Made by a program: the position numbers and the translations under genes. A stretch of DNA of 6,639 nucleotides from Chitinophagaceae bacterium (GTDB taxonomy: Bacteria > Bacteroidota > Bacteroidia > Chitinophagales > Chitinophagaceae): assembly GCA_947378615.1 (NCBI GenBank), contig CANCKV010000186.1:1-6639 (forward strand), in the 5' to 3' direction. The notes beneath the pieces are model-generated. The model had not been told where the DNA came from, made no database searches, and saw nothing but the letters and a program-made list of their open reading frames with translations. This document shows, one piece after another, positions 1 to 5,784 of this stretch (within the stretch, counting starts at the first letter, position 1; every line of letters starts with the position of its first letter).

Positions 1-794
1 ATACTGTCTTATCTGCCATTGCTGCATCCGCCAACAATACAGGCTATAGTGCCGATAAAATAATTGCTAAAAAAGAAGTAAGCCTAATCGCAAGTTCTCT
101 TAGCGGTTCAGCTCAAGTAAAATTTGATATACTCAACAACAATACCCTATCAAGATCCTTGAACTCCACACAATCTTTCTATATCAATGCCTCCGATGCA
201 ATAACAGAAGTAAGATTAATGAACGCTTATGATATCATGAATACGAATGCTACTTTAATCACACCAGATTATGTAACACCAGCACAATTAACCGAATTTT
301 TAAATAAAATCACCGCTTACACCACTATTAGTGGTACAAGTATGAATGTTAACAAGGTTTCCCCAGTGCTAACCGCTAAGTTCAAAAGTGACTTAAAATT
401 GACTTCTCAAGATATTGTTTCCATAAAGAAAATAATGCTGAAATACAAAAAGTCTAACCCCGCATTCTATTATGCGGTAATGATTAGTTGTAAGATTCCT
501 AATGTGCCAGTTGATCATACCCCCTTTATAGTCACCATCACAAGTAGTGTCGATAGTTCTCCAATTCCAGACGTAAAAGGAACATTGACTAATTCAAAAG
601 AAACGCCCAGAAGTACTAAAAAAGGAATAATGACTTATGAAACAGTTTTAGGTGGCAATAAAGTAGCAACCTTCACTCATCCCGATTTTATTACCATAGA
701 AGTGGATATTCATATAATTTCAGGTGAAACAAATTCACTCTCCATCTCATTAACGCCAAAACCAATCATTGAAAGCTTACCCCCAAAGGACTAG
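1..794 (+). CDS. C-terminal part of a protein with a carboxypeptidase-regulatory-like end (5' end outside window)
   Basis: The reading frame is open from position 3 to the TAG stop at 792-794, so 263 residues are visible and the true start lies upstream of the window. A TTG at 159 and later ATG codons are internal, because coding sequence with the same character continues above them. The first roughly 170 visible residues look largely helical and match no enzyme motif I know. From about residue 175 to 252 the sequence alternates beta-strand-like stretches (FIVTITSS, IPDVKGTLT, ISGETNSLSISLTP), the pattern of a carboxypeptidase regulatory-like or Ig-like beta sandwich common at the ends of Bacteroidota proteins. 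The protein ends SLPPKD. No membrane segment or catalytic motif is visible. I recall Bacteroidota proteins with a helical body and this type of C-terminal domain, but their function is unknown to me. The gene is followed by 814 bp of non-coding DNA. The call as a real gene is firm; the domain assignment is tentative. Confidence 0.75.
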   Translation, partial: TVLSAIAASANNTGYSADKIIAKKEVSLIASSLSGSAQVKFDILNNNTLSRSLNSTQSFYINASDAITEVRLMNAYDIMNTNATLITPDYVTPAQLTEFLNKITAYTTISGTSMNVNKVSPVLTAKFKSDLKLTSQDIVSIKKIMLKYKKSNPAFYYAVMISCKIPNVPVDHTPFIVTITSSVDSSPIPDVKGTLTNSKETPRSTKKGIMTYETVLGGNKVATFTHPDFITIEVDIHIISGETNSLSISLTPKPIIESLPPKD

Positions 795-815
795 AAACGC
801 TGATTAATTAAATTG

Positions 816-871
816 AGGAATAATAATCTCCATTCAAAATGATATTCCTAATGCTACGAATCAGGATTCCT
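816..871. repeat. Short inverted repeat AGGAATA/TATTCCT with nearby ATTCCT copy
   Basis: AGGAATA at 816-822 pairs perfectly with TATTCCT at 843-849 across a 20-nt loop. A further ATTCCT follows at 866-871. Between them is the 11-mer AATGCTACGAA (850-860), which recurs exactly at 1363-1373. The stem is AT-rich and has no U-tract, so a terminator role for the gene ending at 794 is possible but weak. The shared 11-mer suggests that both sites derive from one dispersed repeat family. Confidence 0.4.
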
Positions 872-977
872 CTGCAATATTGTTAAGTTAAAAAACAGCT
901 GTTAGGTTGAAGCAGTAATGATAGTTTCTCAAGTTTTTTGATATGACTTTGTAGTTGGTTACGAATATCAGCAAGAC

Positions 978-1049
978 TGTCACAATGAGTTTATCGAAGT
1001 GCAAGCAACTATAACAATTCGACCCGACTTCGAGAGCTTCAGTCTGACA
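978..1049. repeat. REP-like inverted pair of 22-nt units
   Basis: A 22-nt unit beginning TGTCA and ending TCGAAG occurs on the plus strand at 978-999 and inverted at 1028-1049. The two match at 16 of 22 positions, with the outer six bases (TCGAAG) and TGTCA conserved, so the pair can fold with a 28-nt loop. The type, a TGTCAG..CTGAG..TGTCGAAG core, resembles a dispersed intergenic repeat I have seen in many bacterial genomes. That resemblance is from memory, not a search. Confidence 0.5.
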
Positions 1050-1142
1050 GGTTAATTATCGATGAGTCCATTACAATTTATAAGATGTATTAGCAGCTTG
1101 TCGAAACCGGTCTAAAGTAAGGTTCTTTCCTTCTTTGTGATC

Positions 1143-1164
1143 CTTCGACAGGCTCAGGCTGACA
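1143..1164 (-). repeat. REP-like unit, third copy
   Basis: Read on the minus strand, this 22-nt unit starts TGTCAGCCTGAG and ends TGTCGAAG. It matches the unit at 1028-1049 at 18 of 22 positions and the one at 978-999 at 16 of 22. It is the least degenerate-looking copy, with TGTCAGCCTGAG and CTGTCGAAG adjoining. A partial fourth copy, AGCTTGTCGAA, is at 1096-1105 plus its flanking base, in plus orientation. Confidence 0.5.
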
Positions 1165-1207
1165 CCTAATTTTCTGTAAGTGCCCTTAACTTAACAACTT
1201 TGCATTT

Positions 1208-1462
1208 CTATGTGACCTACTTTATAATAAGACAAAGAAAAAACGATGTCTTTTCTATGTGGCTATGTGACTATGTGTTTAGCCTTTGTTTTCTTTTCTA
1301 AAAGTTATATTACCGGAAACATGAACCTCTACAAAATAACTTCTTTTCAGAAAGTCGTTTCCAATGCTACGAAGTAGCATTGCTATGTGAACTTCTCTTT
1401 AATAAAACAAAAACATAGAAAAAATTCTATGTGCTTTCTATGTGAACCTATCTGCCTATGTG
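1208..1462 (+). repeat. Cluster of eight CTATGTG heptamers
   Basis: Exact copies of CTATGTG start at 1208, 1255, 1263, 1271, 1383, 1427, 1438 and 1456. Three of them (1255, 1263, 1271) are spaced by exactly 8 bp, and two more (1427, 1438) by 11 bp. All lie on the same strand. Eight exact copies of a heptamer within 255 bp is far above chance. The cluster is non-coding, lies between the possible MITE and the methyltransferase gene, and ends about 150 bp before the latter's start. Its function is unknown. Confidence 0.7.
1363..1381. repeat. Perfect 8-bp hairpin AATGCTAC-GAA-GTAGCATT
   Basis: AATGCTAC (1363-1370) and GTAGCATT (1374-1381) are perfect reverse complements separated by GAA. The first 11 bases recur at 850-860, where the second arm is missing. 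The hairpin is 227 bp upstream of the methyltransferase start and lies between two groups of CTATGTG repeats. It has no following T-tract, so a classical terminator is unlikely. Confidence 0.6.
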
Positions 1463-1608
1463 TTGAACTTTTTTTTATAAAATTCGCGTTGTTTTCTATA
1501 GTATTAAATCTGAAAATTGCTCAATTTATTTATTTTACCTTCCTTAACAATAATAGAATTGTGTTTCTATGATAGCAATTTTTCATTTCCTCCACTTATC
1601 TTCGCTTT

Positions 1609-2952
1609 ATGTTACCTAAATCACTCATTGAAAGTTTGCAAGGAATAAAAGGGTTCGATAAGTCGGCATTTGAATCGATTCACAACTCGGGCGAGCAAGT
1701 GACTTCTATCCGTATCAATCCATCAAAAAATAAATGGACCCCTACAAATGAATCTCCAATTCCTTGGTGTGAACATGGCTACTATTTAGCTGAAAGGCCT
1801 TCTTTTACCCTCGACCCACTCTTTCATGCCGGTGCCTATTACGTTCAGGAGGCAAGTAGTATGTTTTTGTGGGAAGTACTCAATCAGACAATCGGAAAAG
1901 ATACAAAAGGACTGAAGGTATTGGATTTATGTGCGGCACCGGGTGGGAAGAGTACCCTATTAGCAAGCTATTTTTGGGATGGAATGGTGGTAAGTAATGA
2001 AGTGATTAAAGCCCGTTGTTCGATACTTGTCGAAAATATGACTAAGTGGGGTAGTAATCAGGTAATAGTAACTAATAATGACCCTTCACATTTCAAGTCA
2101 CTTCCTAGCTACTTTGATGTGATTGTGGTAGATGCGCCCTGTAGCGGCAGTGGGCTGTTTAGAAAAGACAAGTCGGCAATTGAAGAATGGAGCGAAAACA
2201 ATGTTCGCTTATGTAGTCAACGGCAGGAACGGATTATTGCAGATGTATTACCCTCTTTAAAACAAGGAGGATTATTTATTTACAGTACCTGTAGTTACAG
2301 CAAAGAAGAAGATGAAGACCTTTTAGATACCCTCTGCGACAATCATGAATTAGAAACCTGTGAATTGAATTTGAAAGATTCATGGAAAATTACCCACACA
2401 CAATCGGAGAAACATCACGCTTTCGGTTATCGTTTTTATCCTTATCTGACTCGAGGAGAGGGTTTCTTTATTGCTGCATTTAGAAAGAAAGAGGGCAATG
2501 ACTCGGGGTATTACACTGAACAAAAGCTAATCCATCTTACTAAGAGTGAACAGGAAACAATTAGTAGGTTTCTTCCCTTTTCAAACGACTATTCATATTT
2601 TAAACAAGGGGATTCTATCAAAACTATTGCAGGTGAACACTTGACGGATTTACAAATATTGGCCAAACAGCTCTACATCAAGAAGGCGGGAACAGAAATC
2701 GGCACTATTAAGGGAAAGGATATTATCCCACATCATGAATTAGCGATGAGTTTACTACCATTATCAAATTTCAATGTATTGCAACTAGATAAACCGCAAG
2801 CATTACAATATTTGAGACGTCAGGATTTGTTTATTGAAAGCAAAACGGGTTGGAATCTGATCACATATTGCAACTTGCCATTAGGATGGGCAAAGGTTTT
2901 ACCTAATCGAATGAATAATTATTATCCTCAAGCATGGAGAATCCTACACTAA
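1609..2952 (+). CDS. rsmF: RsmF/YebU-type RNA cytosine-C5 methyltransferase (NOL1/NOP2/Sun family)
   Basis: This 447-residue cytoplasmic protein is expected to transfer a methyl group from S-adenosylmethionine to C5 of cytosine in RNA, probably 16S rRNA. The N-terminal region (about 1-95) is the usual NusB-less RsmF start, including VTSIRINPSK and a YYVQEASSM segment. The SAM-binding motif DLCAAPGGKS is at 106-115. Motif IV, DAPCSGSGLFRK (from 175), contains Cys178, the residue that releases product in this family. Motif VI, STCSYSKEED (from 226), contains Cys228, the catalytic nucleophile. From about 300 to the end is a separate C-terminal domain finishing with LPLGWAKVLPNRMNNYYP, as in YebU/RsmF proteins (E. 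coli RsmF is 479 residues, so length is close). All key residues are intact. The ATG at 1609 has no clear Shine-Dalgarno sequence, as is usual in Bacteroidota. The gene stands alone on its strand; the next gene starts 194 bp later. Family call is firm; the exact target cytosine cannot be read from sequence, and the symbol rests on domain layout. Confidence 0.9.
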   Translation: MLPKSLIESLQGIKGFDKSAFESIHNSGEQVTSIRINPSKNKWTPTNESPIPWCEHGYYLAERPSFTLDPLFHAGAYYVQEASSMFLWEVLNQTIGKDTKGLKVLDLCAAPGGKSTLLASYFWDGMVVSNEVIKARCSILVENMTKWGSNQVIVTNNDPSHFKSLPSYFDVIVVDAPCSGSGLFRKDKSAIEEWSENNVRLCSQRQERIIADVLPSLKQGGLFIYSTCSYSKEEDEDLLDTLCDNHELETCELNLKDSWKITHTQSEKHHAFGYRFYPYLTRGEGFFIAAFRKKEGNDSGYYTEQKLIHLTKSEQETISRFLPFSNDYSYFKQGDSIKTIAGEHLTDLQILAKQLYIKKAGTEIGTIKGKDIIPHHELAMSLLPLSNFNVLQLDKPQALQYLRRQDLFIESKTGWNLITYCNLPLGWAKVLPNRMNNYYPQAWRILH

Positions 2953-2966
2953 TAATTTTTAATAAT

Positions 2967-3029
2967 TAATTGTTAGTTGATAATTCGTAATGGATAATTC
3001 GTAATTCGTAATTGATAATTCGTAATTGA
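2967..3029 (+). repeat. Heptanucleotide array, TAATTCG/TAATTGA type
   Basis: Nine in-phase heptads run from 2967 to 3029: TAATTGT, TAGTTGA, TAATTCG, TAATGGA, TAATTCG, TAATTCG, TAATTGA, TAATTCG, TAATTGA. Two unit types (ending CG and GA) are interspersed. The array starts 14 bp after the methyltransferase stop and ends about 117 bp before the LysM gene. A 67-codon minus-strand frame across it (2973-3176) has a 7-residue periodicity that merely reflects the repeat, so it is not a gene. No GC-rich terminator is seen between the two genes. The array may be a neutral microsatellite or may influence expression of the downstream gene. Confidence 0.8.
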
Positions 3030-3146
3030 ATTGATTGACAACCTTAATTTTAAGTGCCTCGTTTTATTCGTTATACACAAACAGTATTTTTTTGACAATA
3101 AACGAGCAACTTTACAGATTATTAATATCGATAAAACACTTTTGAA

Positions 3147-4430
3147 ATGATACTTACTAAAAATTATGTAAAACAAATACCAACAATATTTTCATTGTTG
3201 ATTATCCTTTGTCTTACACTCCACTATAATTCTAATTTATCTGCACAAACAAACAGCTACACCTTACACACTATTAAGGAAGGCGAGACATTGTCTGCTA
3301 TCGCAAAGGCTAATAAGACGACAGTAGGGGATATTATGAGAATGAATAGCATGAATAGTAAAAGTAGATTAACAAATGGGGCAATTATCAAGATACCGTC
3401 TCCAAATACTACTGAAACACCTAAAGTAACAGAAGCTACCCCAATTGTGATGAATAAGAATTTAGGTATTCCTGCTAAACCTACAGTAGCTGTTCCTGAC
3501 AAAAAGATGGCAGTCCCCACTACTCCTAAAGCTGAACCACCTACAATTTCCCCCACAAATACAATTAAATACACAATTGTAAAAGGGGATAATTTGTATA
3601 AACTTAGCAAACAGTTTAAATTGACAGAACCACAATTGATGCAGATGAACGGGATGAAGGACGACAAAGTGAAACTAGGACAAGTACTGATTATTAACCT
3701 TCCACAAGCACAATCCTCAAAACCTGCTACTATTGATACCATCAAAACCATTAAAGCAGTATTGTCAGACAAACAGCTATCAAAAGCAGCAATGCCTGCA
3801 CCGACTAACCCGATTAAAAAAGATACAACAGTAATTGTAAAAAACATTGTTACAAAAGTTGTTGCTCCAAAAGTTGAAACGATTGTCAAGAAAGAAACCA
3901 TCCAATCTATTACGCCAAAACAAAATGATAGTATCAGTCATCCTATTGTGAAAATTGATTCTGTAATAGCAGTAAAGTCGGACAGTACATTATTGGTAAA
4001 AAAAGAGGAGACTCCTACCCTACCAATCACAAAAGATACCCTTGCAATCATTGCAAAGGCAAAACCCATTGAATTATTGCCTGAACCCAAACCCATCAAT
4101 AAAAACAATAAATATGTAAATGACGAAGGTTATTTTGCTGCCTTCTTTAATAGAAAAGCTATTTCAGAAAATCCATCTTCAGGAGAGGCAGGTTCTTTTA
4201 AAACTGCGAGTGGATGGGAAGATAAAAAGTATTATATATTGATCAATGGATTATTACCGGGAACAATTGTAAGGGTAACAGCCAATAATAAAAGTATTTG
4301 TGCTAAAGTGTTGACAGGATTACCCGAAGTAAAAGAAGACAATGGTTATCTAGCAAGATTAAACAATGCAGCAGTTTCTGCACTTGGAATTGAAACAAAT
4401 AAGTTTGCTGTAACAGTTAACCATGAATAA
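3147..4430 (+). CDS. Exported protein with two LysM domains and a C-terminal RlpA-like double-psi-barrel domain
   Basis: This 427-residue protein probably acts at the peptidoglycan in the periplasm. Residues 1-33 look like a signal peptide: basic start, hydrophobic IFSLLIILCLTL, then LSA before Gln34. LysM domain 1 is about 38-84 (YTLHTIKEGETLSAIAKANK, ending IIKIP). LysM domain 2 is about 142-186 (YTIVKGDNLYKLSKQF, ending LIINLP). LysM domains bind N-acetylglucosamine-containing glycans. Residues about 187-325 form a Lys/Thr/Pro/Val-rich, low-complexity linker. The end (about 327-425) resembles an RlpA-type double-psi barrel: GYFAAFF, FKTASGWED, LLPGTIVRVT, a Cys-containing strand, then LNNAAVSALGI and FAVTV. 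The Asp and His that RlpA lytic transglycosylases use are not apparent (see findings), so a structural or binding role is more likely than enzyme activity. The ATG at 3147 is chosen because it gives the signal peptide directly; no Shine-Dalgarno sequence is visible. The gene is followed by a convergent operon and a large hairpin. Confidence 0.85.
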   Translation: MILTKNYVKQIPTIFSLLIILCLTLHYNSNLSAQTNSYTLHTIKEGETLSAIAKANKTTVGDIMRMNSMNSKSRLTNGAIIKIPSPNTTETPKVTEATPIVMNKNLGIPAKPTVAVPDKKMAVPTTPKAEPPTISPTNTIKYTIVKGDNLYKLSKQFKLTEPQLMQMNGMKDDKVKLGQVLIINLPQAQSSKPATIDTIKTIKAVLSDKQLSKAAMPAPTNPIKKDTTVIVKNIVTKVVAPKVETIVKKETIQSITPKQNDSISHPIVKIDSVIAVKSDSTLLVKKEETPTLPITKDTLAIIAKAKPIELLPEPKPINKNNKYVNDEGYFAAFFNRKAISENPSSGEAGSFKTASGWEDKKYYILINGLLPGTIVRVTANNKSICAKVLTGLPEVKEDNGYLARLNNAAVSALGIETNKFAVTVNHE

Positions 4431-4435
4431 GAAAC

Positions 4436-4610
4436 ATGAAGTACGAAGTATAAAATATGAGTTATGAAATATGAGTTATGAGTTAAATTATTTGCAATTC
4501 ATTTATTTAAAATTAATTGAATAATCAATTCACAACTCATAACTCATAACTCATATTTCATAACTCATATTTCATAACTCATAACTCTTAACTCATAACT
4601 CATATTTCAG
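4436..4610. repeat. Heptad repeat arrays on opposite strands between convergent genes
   Basis: Seven in-phase heptads (4436-4484: ATGAAGT, ACGAAGT, ATAAAAT, ATGAGTT, ATGAAAT, ATGAGTT, ATGAGTT) face eleven heptads of the complementary type (4534-4610: AACTCAT three times, then ATTTCAT, AACTCAT, ATTTCAT, AACTCAT, AACTCTT, AACTCAT, AACTCAT, ATTTCAG). The two unit types, AACTCAT and ATTTCAT, alternate irregularly. The 49-nt gap between the arrays (4485-4533) is AT-rich. The arrays start 5 bp after the LysM gene stop and end 12 bp before the redoxin gene stop, so they fill the whole space between two convergent genes. Confidence 0.85.
4450..4575. terminator. Large inverted repeat, candidate bidirectional terminator
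   Basis: Positions 4450-4485 pair with 4540-4575 at 35 of 36 positions; 33 consecutive base pairs (4453-4485 with 4540-4572) are perfect, and the only mismatch is A4452 against C4573. The loop is 54 nt. The structure is AT-rich and lacks a classical T-tract, but it lies exactly between the ends of two convergent genes and could form a long stem in either transcript, so it may act as a two-way terminator or a barrier against antisense read-through. That role is inference; the pairing is seen directly. Confidence 0.45.
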
Positions 4611-4622
4611 ATGATTTCTCAC

Positions 4623-5765
4623 CTATTTAATTAATTCCTTCAGTTTGGCTTCTAATTCTTCCCCTCTAAGGTTCTTGCCTACTATCTTTCCTGAAGGATC
4701 TAACAACATATTTGAGGGTATTGACTCTATCTTGTACATTTTAGCTGCTGCATTACCCCATTGTTGCAAGTCACTGATTTGAGTCCAAGGGAGTTTATCA
4801 TCATTGATTGCCTTAACCCAACTAGCCTTATCTTTATCCAAAGAAACACCTAAGACTGTGAAATTTTTATCTTTAAATCGATTGTAAGCAGCTAAGACAT
4901 TTGGATTTTCCATACGACAGGGTCTGCACCAACTAGCCCAAAAATCAACCAAAACATATTTCCCTCTAAATGAATTCAGACTTACAGATTTGCCACTTGT
5001 GTCATTTTGCGAGAAGTCAGTTGCGACACTTCCTACTTTCCCTACATTAGCAGCTGCAATCATTCTTTCTAACTCTTTCGCAAATACTATCTTTTTTGCA
5101 GAAGGTTTCAATGAATTATACTTTCCTTCAAGGGCAGATTCATCATATAATTTAGCAAATTGATACAATATAAATGCACTTACAGGTGAGGTGGCTTTTT
5201 CTCTTAAGAAATTATCAGTGAACGACTTCAACTTATTTCTGTTGTCATTAAAAATAGCTATCAAACTATCTTTTTTCTTGCTTGCTTGTTTTTCAGCATT
5301 TATCTGTGCAACCAACATTCCTAACTTATCGTTGATAGGCAGAAACCCTCTTACATAGCTTTTATAATCAGCTTGATAAACTCCTCCTGAAAAAGTTGCC
5401 CCTTTTAGATTCTTTACATCACCCGTAACAACTAAATTTTCATTTGCCAAGAAGATTTCAGTTGTTTCTTGCGTACCAATTAATCCTAGTTGAAAAAAGT
5501 TCGCATCATCTGATTTACCTGCCAATGAAAACTTGCCATTCCTAGCATAATCTTGAGCAATCATATTGCCTTCTACGTTTTGCAAAAAAACCAAGGTACT
5601 GTCTTTTAATCCCTTCAAATTACCCTTTACGGTAAAGCCCTTCGGTGCAGGCGGTGTTACAATTACAGGTTTTGATGCCTTTGTAGAATCTCCCTTTTGT
5701 GCTGTTTGTGTAGTTTGTGCCATTGAAATAACTGGCAGTAATAATGCGAATAGTAACTTCTTCAT
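4623..5765 (-). CDS. Exported TlpA-like thiol-disulfide oxidoreductase with DUF4369-like N-terminal region
   Basis: The product (380 residues) is an exported thioredoxin-fold protein that probably exchanges disulfides with other envelope proteins. Residues 1-16 form a signal peptide (KKLLFALLLPVISMA, cut before Gln17); there is no lipobox Cys. After a Pro/Thr/Lys-rich spacer (17-42), residues about 43-125 have the beta-rich pattern of DUF4369 (FTVKGNLKGLKDSTLVFLQ), then a helical Lys-rich middle to about 240. The thioredoxin domain is about 246-380, with the active site WASWCRPCRMENP (Cys280 and Cys283) and the cis-Pro loop ESIPSNMLLD (Pro350), so all redox residues are present. I chose the ATG at 5765 because it starts the signal peptide; the frame stays open another 57 codons upstream, but those would overlap hisIE. 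The gap to hisIE is 19 bp, so the two genes are probably co-transcribed. The stop is TAG. Its electron donor and substrates cannot be inferred. Confidence 0.9.
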   Translation of the reverse strand: MKKLLFALLLPVISMAQTTQTAQKGDSTKASKPVIVTPPAPKGFTVKGNLKGLKDSTLVFLQNVEGNMIAQDYARNGKFSLAGKSDDANFFQLGLIGTQETTEIFLANENLVVTGDVKNLKGATFSGGVYQADYKSYVRGFLPINDKLGMLVAQINAEKQASKKKDSLIAIFNDNRNKLKSFTDNFLREKATSPVSAFILYQFAKLYDESALEGKYNSLKPSAKKIVFAKELERMIAAANVGKVGSVATDFSQNDTSGKSVSLNSFRGKYVLVDFWASWCRPCRMENPNVLAAYNRFKDKNFTVLGVSLDKDKASWVKAINDDKLPWTQISDLQQWGNAAAKMYKIESIPSNMLLDPSGKIVGKNLRGEELEAKLKELIK

Positions 5766-5784
5766 TCTTGAAACTTGATGTTTT

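Larger units (their letters stand above)
873..1204. mobile_element. Possible MITE-like element bounded by 19-bp terminal inverted repeats
   Basis: The left end TGCAATATTGTTAAGTTAA (873-891) and the reverse complement of the right end (1186-1204), TGCAAAGTTGTTAAGTTAA, agree at 17 of 19 positions, with the last 12 identical. They enclose a 332-bp segment with no open reading frame. The interior carries REP-like units in both orientations (978-999, 1028-1049, 1143-1164) and the palindrome AACAGCTGTT (894-903). Size, terminal inverted repeats and lack of coding capacity fit a non-autonomous miniature transposable element. Against this, I see no target-site duplication: the flanks read GATTCCTC on the left and TTTCTATG on the right. 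No transposase is present in the window, so the parent family cannot be named. It could instead be an old, eroded insertion or a chance alignment of AT-rich ends. Confidence 0.4.
795..1608. other. Repeat-rich non-coding region of 814 bp
   Basis: No credible gene lies here. A 61-codon plus-strand frame at 1387-1572 begins inside a CTATGTG repeat, and its Cys/Leu-rich product is a translation of those repeats. What the stretch holds, in order, is a short inverted repeat (816-871), a possible MITE bounded by 19-bp inverted repeats (873-1204), REP-like units inside that element, eight CTATGTG heptamers (1208-1462), a perfect hairpin (1363-1381), and a plain AT-rich stretch from 1463 to the start of the methyltransferase gene. 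The promoter of that gene presumably lies in the last 100 bp. TATCTTCG at 1597-1604 is one base from the Bacteroidota -7 consensus TANNTTTG, but it sits only 4 bp before the ATG and has no TTTG partner at the right distance, so I do not call it. Confidence 0.7.

Noticed and set aside
1387..1572. 61-codon plus-strand open frame starting with GTG
   Set aside because: It starts inside a CTATGTG repeat and its Cys/Leu-rich residues are translations of further copies; it has no domain and lies in repeat DNA.
3091..3128. TTTGACA followed by AT-rich TATTAAT as promoter of the LysM gene
   Set aside because: The spacing of about 22 bp between TTGACA and TATTAA is too long for a sigma-70 promoter, and no TANNTTTG -7 element of the Bacteroidota type is in position.
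2973..3176. 67-codon minus-strand open frame
   Set aside because: It runs across the TAATTCG/TAATTGA array, giving an artificial 7-residue repeat (LRITNY-like), and overlaps the start of the LysM gene.
3257..3901. 214-codon minus-strand open frame
   Set aside because: It is fully antisense to the LysM gene, whose signal peptide and LysM domains are clear; the hydrophobic product is a by-product of the Lys/Thr/Val-rich sense codons.
5566..5778. 70-codon plus-strand open frame
   Set aside because: It is antisense to the start of the redoxin gene, including its signal peptide, and has no features of its own.
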